A stretch of 64,000 nucleotides of DNA, taken from the NCBI RefSeq assembly GCF_009707865.1, contig NZ_WMBA01000011.1, positions 62,001 to 126,000 on the forward strand, in the 5' to 3' direction. The notes below the pieces were generated by a model. The model made no database searches and had not been told where the DNA came from. It saw only the letters and a program-made list of their open reading frames with translations. Below are positions 35,765-44,505 of the stretch, in pieces. The first letter of the stretch is position 1, and each line of letters starts with the position of its first letter. Made by a program: the position numbers and the translations under genes. Source of the DNA: Amycolatopsis pithecellobii. GTDB taxonomy: Bacteria > Actinomycetota > Actinomycetes > Mycobacteriales > Pseudonocardiaceae.

Positions 35765-36988
35765 CTACAGCTCGCCGAGGGCGGAGAGTGGGGATTCGGT
35801 GCAGTCGGCGACGAAGCGGAGAAAGCCGCCGGCGGTGGCGCCGTCGCAGACTCGGTGGTCGAACGTCAGGGTTAGCTGGCAGATGGTGCGGGGCACCACC
35901 TCGCCGGCGACCACCCACGGGCGTTCGATGATCCGGCCGATGCCGAGGATCGCCGCCTCCGGGTGGTTGATGATCGCCGCCGAACCGTCCACGCCGAAGA
36001 CCCCGTAGTTGTTCACCGTGAAGGTGCCGCCGGTCAGTTCGGCCGGCGGCAGGCTCCCGTCCCGCGCCGCGGCGGTGCGGGCGGCGATCCCTTCGGCGAG
36101 CGCCCGGGTGCTGAGCCGGCCGGCGTCCCGCACCACCGGCACCACGAGCCCACGATCGGTCTGCGCCGCGAACCCCAGATGCACCGCACCGAGCACCACG
36201 ATCTCGTCGCCTTCGACCCGTGCGTTCAGCTCCGGATAACGACGCAGCCCGGCCACCGCGAACCGCGCGAACAGGGACAGCAGGCTCACCGGATGGTCCG
36301 GATCCCGCTCGTTGATCGCGGCCCGCGCCGCGAGCAGCCCGGTCGCGTCGGCATCCACCCACACCGTGGCCTCCGGGATCTCCCTGCGCGACGTGGTGAG
36401 CTTGTCGGCGATGGCCTTTCTCAAGCCCCGCAAGGGAATCCGCCGGTCCTGCGCGCCGTCGCGGGGAGCGGGAACGACCGCGGCCCGCTCGGTCATCGCC
36501 AGTTCGACGTCCGCTCGGCGGATGATCCCTTGTGGACCGGTCCCGGTGAGGTGCGTCAAGTCGATTCCGTTGTCCCGCGCGATCTTCCGCACCAGCGGTG
36601 AGATCACCACCGGGGCGGCGGGCGCGTCCACGACCGCCGTCGTGGCACCGGAACGCCGGCGCCGGCTGCTCCGGCGTTCCGGAGTGCCGTAACCGATCAA
36701 GACGTTGCCGCTGCCCTCGCCGGCGGTCACCACACCGGGTTCGGTGAAACCTCCGGCCGCCGCCACGGTGATCAACGGCGCGCCCACGGCCAGCGTCTGC
36801 CCTGGTTCGCCGTGCCGCGCGGTGATCACCCCGGCGAACGGCGACGGCACCTCGACCGACGCCTTCGCCGTCTCCACCTCCACGACCGGCTGGTCCACCA
36901 CGATCTCGTCACCCACCTCGACCAGCCAGCGGACGACTTCCGCCTCCGTCAGCCCCTCACCGAGATCAGGCAGCAGAAATTCAGGCAT
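35765..36988 (-). CDS. bkdC: 2-oxo acid dehydrogenase E2 (lipoyl acyltransferase), probably branched-chain
   Basis: 407 residues: one lipoyl domain (MPEFLLPDLGEGLTEAEVV; lipoyl-Lys42 in VETAKASVEVP), a linker, the E1/E3-binding domain (ISPLVRKIARDNGIDL, GTGPQGIIRRADVE) and the catalytic domain with His378-xxx-Asp382 in FDHRVCDGATAGGF. ATG at 36988 is preceded by GGGGAG and overlaps E1beta by eight bases. Assigned to the branched-chain complex because of the separate E1alpha/E1beta genes and the divergent Lrp-type regulator; pyruvate or another 2-oxo acid is possible. No E3 gene is adjacent. Confidence 0.85.
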   Translation of the reverse strand: MPEFLLPDLGEGLTEAEVVRWLVEVGDEIVVDQPVVEVETAKASVEVPSPFAGVITARHGEPGQTLAVGAPLITVAAAGGFTEPGVVTAGEGSGNVLIGYGTPERRSSRRRRSGATTAVVDAPAAPVVISPLVRKIARDNGIDLTHLTGTGPQGIIRRADVELAMTERAAVVPAPRDGAQDRRIPLRGLRKAIADKLTTSRREIPEATVWVDADATGLLAARAAINERDPDHPVSLLSLFARFAVAGLRRYPELNARVEGDEIVVLGAVHLGFAAQTDRGLVVPVVRDAGRLSTRALAEGIAARTAAARDGSLPPAELTGGTFTVNNYGVFGVDGSAAIINHPEAAILGIGRIIERPWVVAGEVVPRTICQLTLTFDHRVCDGATAGGFLRFVADCTESPLSALGEL

Positions 36989-37991
36989 CTCGCACACTCC
37001 CCGCGAGAACGACCTCGTCATCCCATTGGAGCCGGTCGATCGCGTCGAGGATGCGGTCGGCCGTCGGCAGGTGGTGTGCTTCGAGTTTCGGTGCGGGGTA
37101 AGGAACATCGAAACCGGTGACCCGCAGCACGGGCGCCTGCAGGTGATGGAAGCACTGCTCGCTGACGCGGGCGGCGATTTCCGCGCCGTACCCGCAGAAT
37201 CCGGCGGCCTCGTGCACGACGACGGCACGTCCGGTCCGGCGCACCGACTCGGTGATCGTCTCGTCGTCGACCGGGGACAGTGTGCGCAGATCGACAACCT
37301 CGACGTCACGCCCCTCGGTCGCGGCGACGTCGGCGGCCTCCAGCGCGGTGGCGATCATCGGCCCGTAGGCGAGCAGCGTGACATCGTTGCCCTGCCGCCG
37401 GATCCGGGCCCGGTCGAACGGCGTCCCGGTGCGGGTGAACGACACGGGTTCCTTGGCCCAGTACCGGGCTTTCGGTTCCAGGAACACCACCGGGTCCGGC
37501 GATTCGACGGCGTCGCGCAGCAGATCGTAGGCGTCCTGCGCACTGCCCGGGGTGACCACCCGCAGCCCCGCGGTGTGCGTGTAGTACACCTCGCTGGAAT
37601 CGCTGTGGTGTTCCACGCCGCCGATCCCGCCGGCGTACGGAATCCGGATCACCATCGGCAGCTCGATCCGCCCCTTGGTGCGGTTACGCAACTTCGCCAC
37701 GTGCGAGGTGATCTGCTCGAACGCCGGGTAGGCGAACGCGTCGAACTGCATCTCCACCACCGGCCGGAACCCGCCCATGGCGAGCCCGATCGCATGCCCG
37801 ATGATGCCGGCTTCCGCGAGTGGCGTGTCGAAACACCGGTCCTCACCGAAGTCGCGGCTCAGCCCGTCGGTCACCCGGAAAACCCCGCCGAGCGTCCCGA
37901 CGTCTTCGCCGAACACCAGGACTCGCTCGTCCTCCTTGAGTGCGTCGCGCAGGGCGGCGTTGAGCGCCTGCGCCATCGTGATCGGCTCCAC
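36981..37991 (-). CDS. bkdB: 2-oxo acid dehydrogenase E1 beta subunit
   Basis: 336 residues. TMAQALNAALRDALKEDERV, LVFGEDVGTLGGVFRVTDGL, CFDTPLAEAGIIGHAIGLAM and PYAGGIGGVEHHSDSSEVYY are typical of the thiamine-dependent E1beta chain; the C-terminal transketolase-like domain (AVVVHEAAGFCGYGAEIAAR) is present. GTG at 37991 lies one base after the E1alpha stop. Forms the alpha2beta2 E1 with the preceding gene product, decarboxylating the 2-oxo acid and acylating the E2 lipoyl group. Confidence 0.88.
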   Translation of the reverse strand: MEPITMAQALNAALRDALKEDERVLVFGEDVGTLGGVFRVTDGLSRDFGEDRCFDTPLAEAGIIGHAIGLAMGGFRPVVEMQFDAFAYPAFEQITSHVAKLRNRTKGRIELPMVIRIPYAGGIGGVEHHSDSSEVYYTHTAGLRVVTPGSAQDAYDLLRDAVESPDPVVFLEPKARYWAKEPVSFTRTGTPFDRARIRRQGNDVTLLAYGPMIATALEAADVAATEGRDVEVVDLRTLSPVDDETITESVRRTGRAVVVHEAAGFCGYGAEIAARVSEQCFHHLQAPVLRVTGFDVPYPAPKLEAHHLPTADRILDAIDRLQWDDEVVLAGSVRDA

Positions 37992-37992
37992 G

Positions 37993-39060
37993 TCACGCCT
38001 CCTGTGCGGCGAGTTCGGCTCGCAACGTCTCCCGCTGCGCGACGAGCTGGCGGGTCGGTTCGGCGTAGACGTGCGCGAACAGCTCCAGCGGGTCGACCTC
38101 GGGCTCGTCGTTCATGCCCGCGCGGAACCGCGCCGCGAACTCCTCCGCCGCTGCCTTGTCCGCTTCGATGTCCTGCCCGGTCAGGCCGAGATACTTTTCC
38201 AGGCGTGCCAAGGGATCCGCCGCGCGCCACCGCTCCACTTCGGCGGCGTCGCGGTACCGGGTCGCGTCGTCGGCGTTGGTGTGCGCGTCGATCCGGTAGG
38301 TGTGGGCCTCCACCAGGAACGGGCCGTGACCGCCGCGGGCATGCGCCACCGCGTGGTCGAGCACGGACAGCACCGCGACGAGATCGTTGCCGTCCGCCTG
38401 TTCCGACGGGATGCCGTAGCCGATTCCCTTGTACGCCAATGCTTCCGCCGCGGTCTGCTTCTCCAGCGGGACGGAGATGGCGAACCTGTTGTTCTGCACG
38501 AAGAACACCACCGGTGCGTGGAACACCGCGGCGAAGTTGAGTGCCTCGTGGAAATCGCCCTCACTGGTGCCGCCGTCGCCGATGAAGGCCATCACGACCC
38601 GGTCCTCGCCGCGGCGGCGGATCGCGTCGGCCAGCCCGACCGCGTGCAGGGTCTGCGTCGCCAGCGGCGTGCACTGCGGCGCGGTGTGCGTGCGGTGCGG
38701 GTCGTAGCCGGCATGCCAGGTGCCGCGCAGCAACGCCATCAGGTCCACCGGGTCCAGCCCGCGGGCCACCAGCGCCATCGAATCCCGGTAGGTCGGGAAC
38801 AACCAGTCGTCGTCGCGCAGCGCGAGGACCGCGCCGATCTGGCAGGCCTCCTGCCCCGCCGCCGACGGGTAGACCGCCAGCCGCCCCTGCCGGGTCAGCG
38901 CGGTCGCCTGGGTGTCGAACCGGCGGCCGAGCACCATCCGCCGGTAGGCCTCACGCAACCGGTCCGCGGGCGGCTCCGCGTACCCTTCGGGCCGCGCAGC
39001 GGGCGAACCGTCCTCGTTCACGAACCGCACCGGTTCGGTCCCTGGCAGCAAATCGCGCAC
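37993..39060 (-). CDS. bkdA: 2-oxo acid dehydrogenase E1 alpha subunit
   Basis: 355 residues. The thiamine-diphosphate motif GDGGTSEGDFHEALNFA is at 161-177, followed by VVFFVQNNRFAISVPL; YRDSMALVARGLDPVDLM and TYRIDAHTNADDATRYR (phosphorylation-loop region) confirm E1alpha. GTG at 39060 has AAGGAGG four bases upstream; the frame to 39669 is antisense to the Lrp gene and not used. First gene of the E1alpha-E1beta-E2 operon, divergent from an Lrp regulator with 102 bp between. Confidence 0.88.
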   Translation of the reverse strand: MRDLLPGTEPVRFVNEDGSPAARPEGYAEPPADRLREAYRRMVLGRRFDTQATALTRQGRLAVYPSAAGQEACQIGAVLALRDDDWLFPTYRDSMALVARGLDPVDLMALLRGTWHAGYDPHRTHTAPQCTPLATQTLHAVGLADAIRRRGEDRVVMAFIGDGGTSEGDFHEALNFAAVFHAPVVFFVQNNRFAISVPLEKQTAAEALAYKGIGYGIPSEQADGNDLVAVLSVLDHAVAHARGGHGPFLVEAHTYRIDAHTNADDATRYRDAAEVERWRAADPLARLEKYLGLTGQDIEADKAAAEEFAARFRAGMNDEPEVDPLELFAHVYAEPTRQLVAQRETLRAELAAQEA

Positions 39061-39079
39061 CTGACCTCCTTGCCGACTG

Positions 39080-39141
39080 TTGCGCAAATACTGCCCAGTG
39101 CGACAATAAGTGTTCAAGCAATCGCAGGAATCAGCGACAAT
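39080..39141. promoter_or_regulatory. Divergent promoter between the E1alpha operon and the Lrp gene
   Basis: Contains the palindrome TTGCGCAA at 39080-39087 and two copies of GCGACAAT at 39100-39107 and 39134-39141, spaced 34 bp, about three helical turns. Such phased repeats fit an Lrp octamer, which binds several turns. Candidate only. Confidence 0.35.
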
Positions 39142-39162
39142 CGGCCATAGAGAGGGGCTCGG

Positions 39163-39672
39163 ATGGGCAATCTGACTACACCTAGCCTGGAACACGGCAT
39201 CGCCGCTGGACAAACGGCCAGCCTGGACGACATCGACCAGGCGATGCTCACGGAGCTGTCCGCGGACGCGCGGATCTCGGTCCGCGCACTGGCCGACCGG
39301 CTGAACATCTCCCGCGCGAACGCCTACAACCGGCTGGAACGGCTCACCCGGGACCGCGTGATCACCGGGTTCAGCGCGGACATCGACCCGATGCGGGCCG
39401 GGCTGGGCACGAGCGCGTATGTGATGCTCACCGTCGAACAGACGTCGTGGCGCACCATCGAAGGCGGGCTGCGGAAGATCCCGTATGTCGAGCACATCGC
39501 GCTCGTCGGCGGCGACTTCGACGTGCTGGTGCTCGTCCGCACCCCGGACAACGCCGCCCTGCGCGAGATCGTGCTCGAACAGATCCAGGCGGTCGAAGGG
39601 ATCCGGTCCACGCGCACGTGGCTGATCTTCGAGGAGGCCACGGGGCAGGGTGCCCCGTGGGCTCGTCATTGA
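39163..39672 (+). CDS. Lrp/AsnC-family regulator (BkdR-like)
   Basis: 169 residues. HTH: LDDIDQAMLTELSADARISV and LADRLNISRANAYNRLERLT; RAM domain: GTSAYVMLTVEQTSWRTIE and ALVGGDFDVLVLVRTPDN. ATG at 39163 follows GAGAGGGG. It is divergent from the 2-oxo acid dehydrogenase operon, the same layout as BkdR/bkd in other bacteria, where branched-chain amino acids act as the signal. That context supports the branched-chain assignment of the dehydrogenase. Confidence 0.86.
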   Translation: MGNLTTPSLEHGIAAGQTASLDDIDQAMLTELSADARISVRALADRLNISRANAYNRLERLTRDRVITGFSADIDPMRAGLGTSAYVMLTVEQTSWRTIEGGLRKIPYVEHIALVGGDFDVLVLVRTPDNAALREIVLEQIQAVEGIRSTRTWLIFEEATGQGAPWARH

Positions 39673-39694
39673 CGGCCCGGCAGCCGCAAGGTTT

Positions 39695-40450
39695 TTACCA
39701 GGTGCTGGATTCCACGGTGAGGACCGGGACGAGGTTGTTGCCCAGGGTTTCGAGGAACGTCACGATCTCCGCGGCCACCGAGCGGTGCTGGCGGTCGTTG
39801 AGTACGTCGTGATGGGCGCCGTGCACCACCGAGAACCGGGCCGTCGGCGCCGTTTTCACCGCTCGCGCCAGTGCGTCGCGGTCGGCGAGCGGGTCGGCGT
39901 CCCCGGCCAGGATCAGCTGCGGGACGTCCACGCCCCCGGCATACACGGTGTCCAGCAGCTCGTCCGGGACCGCCACCGCAAGGGAGCCCCGCTGGACGGA
40001 CGGGTCGCCGCTGAGCACACCTCGGTGCACCACGCACGAGGTCCGGACCTCCAGCTCCTCCTCCCAGTTCTTGGTTTCCCCGCCGCCATATCCGGGCAGT
40101 CCGGCGAGCACCACGCCGTCGGGCCACCACGGCGCGCTCCTCTCGCGTCCGGCCAGAAGCGCCGCGATCGCGGCGGCGCCGGAGTCGGCACCGGCCAGCA
40201 CGAGCGGGCGGGGCAGTTCCGCATCGGCGACCGCCGCGGCGAGTTTGCCCGCCAGCCGGGACAGCGAGCCGGCGATATCCGTCTCCTCGACGGCGGGCGG
40301 GTCGATGACCCGGACCTGGTAGGCGTCGGCCGCCAGGCGCCTGCCGAGCCGGCTGTAGGTGCCGTGGGTCTCGCCGCGGCCGGGCACCACGACCACGGTG
40401 CCACGGGTGTGAAGTCCTTGCGGTGCCTCGAATTCGGTGTAGTCGCTCAT
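39695..40450 (-). CDS. Alpha/beta hydrolase
   Basis: 251 residues. RGTVVVVPGRGETHGTYSRL gives the oxyanion-side turn, Ser in LVLAGADSGAAAIAAL is the probable nucleophile (atypical elbow GADSGA), the acid is in LILAGDADPLADRDAL and His in SVVHGAHHDVL. Last gene of the ten-gene operon, one base after the LLM stop. In this setting it may hydrolyse an ester or lactone formed by the monooxygenases, but no substrate can be assigned. Confidence 0.78.
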   Translation of the reverse strand: MSDYTEFEAPQGLHTRGTVVVVPGRGETHGTYSRLGRRLAADAYQVRVIDPPAVEETDIAGSLSRLAGKLAAAVADAELPRPLVLAGADSGAAAIAALLAGRERSAPWWPDGVVLAGLPGYGGGETKNWEEELEVRTSCVVHRGVLSGDPSVQRGSLAVAVPDELLDTVYAGGVDVPQLILAGDADPLADRDALARAVKTAPTARFSVVHGAHHDVLNDRQHRSVAAEIVTFLETLGNNLVPVLTVESSTW

Positions 40451-40451
40451 G

Positions 40452-41462
40452 TCATGCTCCTTGCAGCTCGGCGGCCCGCCAGCCCAGCGCCGGGGCGATC
40501 TCGGTCGCGATGAGCTCGAGCGCCCGGATGGCCGCGTCCTGCTCGGGAACGGCGGGATTGAACTGGGTGATCAGATCGGTCGCGACGGGCAGCACCCGCT
40601 CCCGCCGCAGTTCTTCGATGATCTCGTCGGGATGTCCGTAGAAGGAATGGAAGCGCCGTAACGCTTCATCGATGTCCACATTGGACGGAAAGGCACCACG
40701 CTCGCCGAAGCGGAGCGCCGCACGGTGCACGTCGTCGGCGATCTGGGCCAGCGCGGTACGGCGGTCGGCGGCGGGGAAAATGAAGCGGGACAAGCCAATT
40801 CTGGGTGCGTGCGGCCGGTTCCACGCCGAGGAGTACGCGTCGGCCCATGGCCGCTGCACCTCGTCGGTGGGTTCCTCGTAGCCATAGGCGGCGCGGTTCA
40901 GCAACAGGTTCGACCCGGCTTCGGCGGCGTGTCCGGCGCCCGGTTTGCTGAACACGCCCTGCCAGATCCGGCCGGTGAAATCCGCCGCCGGTGGCTGGAT
41001 GGTGAAGCCCGCCGTACCGACTTCCTCGTTCGCCAGCGCCTTGCGCAGCACGTCGAGACCGGTGGTGGTGAGCTCCCGTTTGCGGGCGACATCCCGGCCG
41101 AACGCGGCGTATTCGACCTCGCTGCCGCCGCTGCCGACCCCGATTTCGACCCGCCCTCCGCTGAGCGTGTCCACCACGGAAACGTCCTCCGCCAGCCGGA
41201 TCGGGTCCTCCAGCGGCAGCACGGTGATGGCCGTGGCGAGCCGGATCCGTCGGGTGCGCGCGGCGGCATGCGCCAGGAACGTCCAGGGCGAGGGCAGTCC
41301 ACCACCGCCGAGGGCGACGTGATGCTGGGCGACCCAGCCGACGTCGAACCCGAGCTCGTCGGCGACGACGAACAACTCCTGCGCGTTGCGGTAGATCTGC
41401 CTCAGGTCCTTGCCGCGGCCCTGGACGTGGGTCAGGAAACCGAGCCGGAAACGTGGCGTCAC
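40452..41462 (-). CDS. LLM-class flavin-dependent oxidoreductase
   Basis: 336 residues. LGFDVGWVAQHHVALGGGGL, RIRLATAITVLPLEDPIRLA, VVDTLSGGRVEIGVGSGGSE and HSFYGHPDEIIEELRRERV are typical LLM blocks; it belongs to a different branch from the NtaA-type genes in the same operon. GTG at 41462 overlaps the stop of the FAD hydroxylase gene (CTGTGA); the open frame to 41849 is antisense-like read-through. Probably a flavin-dependent monooxygenase acting after the hydroxylase. Confidence 0.83.
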   Translation of the reverse strand: MTPRFRLGFLTHVQGRGKDLRQIYRNAQELFVVADELGFDVGWVAQHHVALGGGGLPSPWTFLAHAAARTRRIRLATAITVLPLEDPIRLAEDVSVVDTLSGGRVEIGVGSGGSEVEYAAFGRDVARKRELTTTGLDVLRKALANEEVGTAGFTIQPPAADFTGRIWQGVFSKPGAGHAAEAGSNLLLNRAAYGYEEPTDEVQRPWADAYSSAWNRPHAPRIGLSRFIFPAADRRTALAQIADDVHRAALRFGERGAFPSNVDIDEALRRFHSFYGHPDEIIEELRRERVLPVATDLITQFNPAVPEQDAAIRALELIATEIAPALGWRAAELQGA

Positions 41463-43153
41463 AGTGTCACCTCGTCGCGTCGCCGGAGCGGTCCGATCGG
41501 CCCGGCCACCGCGGCGACACCCAGCACGTGGTCGAACACCGCCGCCGCACCGCCCGCGGGAAGATCCGTGCCACGCCAGGCGACGTGCTGGTCGGGCCGC
41601 ACGAGCACCTGGCCGGCACCGTAGAGCTCCCGCGCCGCCGGATCGGTCAGGTGGATGACGGTGAACGGCAGCCCTCGCGTGGCGGCTTCGGCGGCGAAGG
41701 CCTGCTCCACCGCACGGCCGGGCGAGAGCACGAGCAATGCGAAGTCGTTGCCGATCCGGTCGTACAGCGTGGTGCCGTGCGGATCCACCACGCCGTTCGG
41801 CGCGCGGTGTCCCGGCCGTGGGTCGTCCTCGTAGACGTCGGCCTGCCACGGGGTTTCCCGGTCGAGCTGGCCGTCTTCGTACCAGATGACCGGCGAATCG
41901 TCGTACCGCTCGTCGAAGGTGACGCCGTCCGCGCCCAGCTTGTTCTTTCCGAGCAAGGCGCCGATGGCGAGGCGGGTGCGCTCCGCGTCGGGGCTGCTAT
42001 CCGCGTCGTCGGGCACCCCGATGCGGCGGATGTCGGCGATCGTCGCCTGCATGCGCCGCGACCGGCTCAGCGCGAAATCCGCGATCCGCCAGTTGTGCCT
42101 GCGGCGCTCGCGGTCATACGAGTCGAGCACCTCCTCCGGCGCCCAGCCCTGCACCACGGCGGCGAGTTTCCAGCCCAGGTTGACCACGTCGCCGAAGCCC
42201 TCCCCCAGGTTGCCGCCGGGTGTCCGCACATGCGCGGCGTCCCCGGCCAGCAGCACCCGGCCCGATCGGAAGGTCCCGGCGATCCGCGTGGCGTGGTAGA
42301 AGGTCGTCGCCGACGCCAGTTCGAGGTCCACATCGAACCCGAACGCGGCCTTCGCGGTGTCCAGAAGCTCCACTTCGGACGGTTCGTGGTCGAGCGGGAA
42401 CGGTCCCGCATAAACCCGCCATTCGCGGCTGCTGATCGCCGCCAGGAACCCATCCGCACGCTGGTTGACCACGATGTTCGTGCCGCTGGGCGCGACGCCG
42501 GCGCGGGCCGAGATATCGCCGGTGCGCACGACGAGCCGCACCCGTTTCTCGGTGGCGTGCTCCCCTTGGCGCTCGATGCCGGCCAGTTTCCGCACGGTGC
42601 TGCGTCCGCCGTCCGCGCCGAGCACATACCGGGCCCGGACGGCGCGGTCGCCGACGACGGCTTCGATTCCCCCGGCGTCCTGTCGCAGCCCGGTCAGCGG
42701 CCACCCGCCCGCGACCGTCACCCCGCGCAGCGCCAGGTGACGCAGGAAAACCTGCTGGAGCGCGCTTTGCGGACGGCGAAGGGCTTCCTCCGCCACGGGG
42801 CGGGTACCGGTGAACGACGGCCGCCGGTTCGGCACCAGCTCGTGGCCCACCAGGGAGGTGACCAGCCGGATGCCCTGGTTCCACTCGGGAGGAAAGGTCC
42901 ACTCGGCCCGGATTCCTTGCAGCACACCCCATCGGCGGAAATGTTCCACCACCCGCGGCGTGTGCCCCATCGCGCCGGCGCGGACCAGCGTGGCGCGCCG
43001 CGCCTGATCGACGACCGCCACATGCACACCGCGGGCTTCGAGTTCGATCGCCGCCGACAGCCCGACCGGGCCCGCCCCGACGATCAGCACGTCCACCTCG
43101 TCCGGCGGAACCGCCTCCGGGAACGGAACTTCGTGCACCGCGCGCCCGGACAT
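41459..43153 (-). CDS. Class A FAD-dependent aromatic hydroxylase (PheA/TfdB-like)
   Basis: 564 residues. FAD-binding GxGxxG in VDVLIVGAGPVGLSAAIELE near residue 25, the DG motif in VLGADGGRSTVRKLAG, and the second FAD motif in RVLLAGDAAHVRTPGG then EGFGDVVNLGWKLAAVV. The C-terminal thioredoxin-like domain (HGTTLYDRIGNDFALLVLSP) places it with phenol 2-monooxygenase/2,4-dichlorophenol hydroxylase. The usual GDAAHxxPPxGGxGxN loop is altered to RTPGGNLGEG. It hydroxylates a phenolic ring with NAD(P)H and O2. One-base overlap (TGATG) with the NtaA-type gene before it. Confidence 0.87.
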   Translation of the reverse strand: MSGRAVHEVPFPEAVPPDEVDVLIVGAGPVGLSAAIELEARGVHVAVVDQARRATLVRAGAMGHTPRVVEHFRRWGVLQGIRAEWTFPPEWNQGIRLVTSLVGHELVPNRRPSFTGTRPVAEEALRRPQSALQQVFLRHLALRGVTVAGGWPLTGLRQDAGGIEAVVGDRAVRARYVLGADGGRSTVRKLAGIERQGEHATEKRVRLVVRTGDISARAGVAPSGTNIVVNQRADGFLAAISSREWRVYAGPFPLDHEPSEVELLDTAKAAFGFDVDLELASATTFYHATRIAGTFRSGRVLLAGDAAHVRTPGGNLGEGFGDVVNLGWKLAAVVQGWAPEEVLDSYDRERRRHNWRIADFALSRSRRMQATIADIRRIGVPDDADSSPDAERTRLAIGALLGKNKLGADGVTFDERYDDSPVIWYEDGQLDRETPWQADVYEDDPRPGHRAPNGVVDPHGTTLYDRIGNDFALLVLSPGRAVEQAFAAEAATRGLPFTVIHLTDPAARELYGAGQVLVRPDQHVAWRGTDLPAGGAAAVFDHVLGVAAVAGPIGPLRRRDEVTL

Positions 43154-44493
43154 CAGGCGTCCACCAGATTGCGTTCGGCGGTGTGGCGGTTGACGGGGAT
43201 CGGCAGTCCCAGGTTCTCCCGCAGGGTCGTGCCCTCGTACTCGGTGCGGAACAGGCCGCGCTTCTGCAGCAGCGGCACCACCGCGTCCACAAACCACGTC
43301 AGGTCCTCGTTGTTACGGAAGGCGAGATTGATGCCGTCGAAGGTGCCGGCCGTGAACCAGCGCTCGATCGTGTCGGCGACCGTGGCGGGTGCCCCGACGA
43401 ACGGCGACTGCTTGTGCTCGTTGAAGGTCTCGACCACTTGGCGCAACGTCAGCCCGCCGGCGCGGGCACGTTCGATGATCTTCGTGGCGCCGGTCCGCCC
43501 GCCGCGCTCCGCCAGGTGCGCCACGTCCGGGAACGGGGCGTCCAGGTCGTACTGGCTGAAATCGTGCGCACCGAAGGCCCGGCCGAGCAAGGCGACATTG
43601 CGGTCGAAATCGTTGTCCTCGTGGAAGATTTCGCGGGCGCGGCGCTGGGCGTCGAGATCGTTGCCCCGGACGACGGGACCACCGTGGATGAAGATCTTGA
43701 TGTGCTCGGGGTCCCGGCCCGCGGCGGCGGTGCGCTGCTTGATGTCGGCGTAGTAGGCGCGGGCATCGTCGAACGAAGCCCCCGGGGCGTAGATGCCTTC
43801 CGCCACCTGGGCGGCGAGGTTCCGGCCCTCCTCCGAGACGCCCGCCTGGAAGATCACGGGTTGTCCTTGCGGGGACCGGGAAAGGTTGAGCGGGCCGTCG
43901 ACGCGGAAGTGCTCACCGGCGTGGTTGAGCGCGTGCAGCTTCTCCGGGTCGAGGAAGACCCCGCGTTCGACGTCGGCGGGGAAGGCATCGTCCTCATAGG
44001 AATCCCACAGGCCGCGGATGACCTGCACCGCCTCGAGCGCGCGGCCGTAGCGTGTCGCGTAGTCGAGGTGGTCCTCCAGGCCGTAGTTGCGGCTGGTGCC
44101 GGTGTCGAAGCTGGTCACCACGTTCCAGCCGGCCCGCCCGCCGCTGATGTGGTCCAGCGAGCCGAACCGCCGCGCCAGGTTGAACGGCGAGTTGTAGGTC
44201 GAACTCGCGGTGCCGACGAGCCCGATGTGCCGGGTGTGGGTGGCCACGGCCGAGAGCAGGGTCAGCGGTTCGAGTCGGTTGAGGTAGTGCGCCGGATAGG
44301 TGGCGTTGATGAACTGACTGTCCACAATGAACAGGGCGTCGAACAGCGCGTGCTCTGCCGCCTGCGCCTGCTGGATGTAGTAGTTGATGTCGATGCTGGC
44401 GTTCTTGGCGATGCTGGGGTCCTTCCACAGGCCGTGCTGGCCGGGACCGCCGACACCGTAGGGATGCAGGGCGAGGTGGATCTTGCGGGTCAT
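43153..44493 (-). CDS. NtaA/SnaA/DszA-type flavin-dependent monooxygenase (copy 1)
   Basis: 446 residues. GVGGPGQHGLWKDPSIAKNA, DALFIVDSQFINATYPAHYL, HISGGRAGWNVVTSFDTGTS, NYGLEDHLDYATRYGRALEA and SRSPQGQPVIFQAGVSEEGR are the hallmarks of the nitrilotriacetate/dibenzothiophene-sulfone monooxygenase group, which needs a separate NAD(P)H:FMN reductase. None is encoded nearby. It is clearly paralogous to the gene at 49764-51113; the two flank the ABC transporter. Such enzymes cleave C-N or C-S bonds or insert oxygen into ketones. Confidence 0.87.
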   Translation of the reverse strand: MTRKIHLALHPYGVGGPGQHGLWKDPSIAKNASIDINYYIQQAQAAEHALFDALFIVDSQFINATYPAHYLNRLEPLTLLSAVATHTRHIGLVGTASSTYNSPFNLARRFGSLDHISGGRAGWNVVTSFDTGTSRNYGLEDHLDYATRYGRALEAVQVIRGLWDSYEDDAFPADVERGVFLDPEKLHALNHAGEHFRVDGPLNLSRSPQGQPVIFQAGVSEEGRNLAAQVAEGIYAPGASFDDARAYYADIKQRTAAAGRDPEHIKIFIHGGPVVRGNDLDAQRRAREIFHEDNDFDRNVALLGRAFGAHDFSQYDLDAPFPDVAHLAERGGRTGATKIIERARAGGLTLRQVVETFNEHKQSPFVGAPATVADTIERWFTAGTFDGINLAFRNNEDLTWFVDAVVPLLQKRGLFRTEYEGTTLRENLGLPIPVNRHTAERNLVDA

Positions 44494-44505
44494 CTGGAAA
44501 TCCTT

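Noticed and set aside
41453-43753. 766-codon open frame antisense to the FAD hydroxylase
   Set aside because: Composition is that of a GC shadow; the opposite strand carries all FAD motifs.
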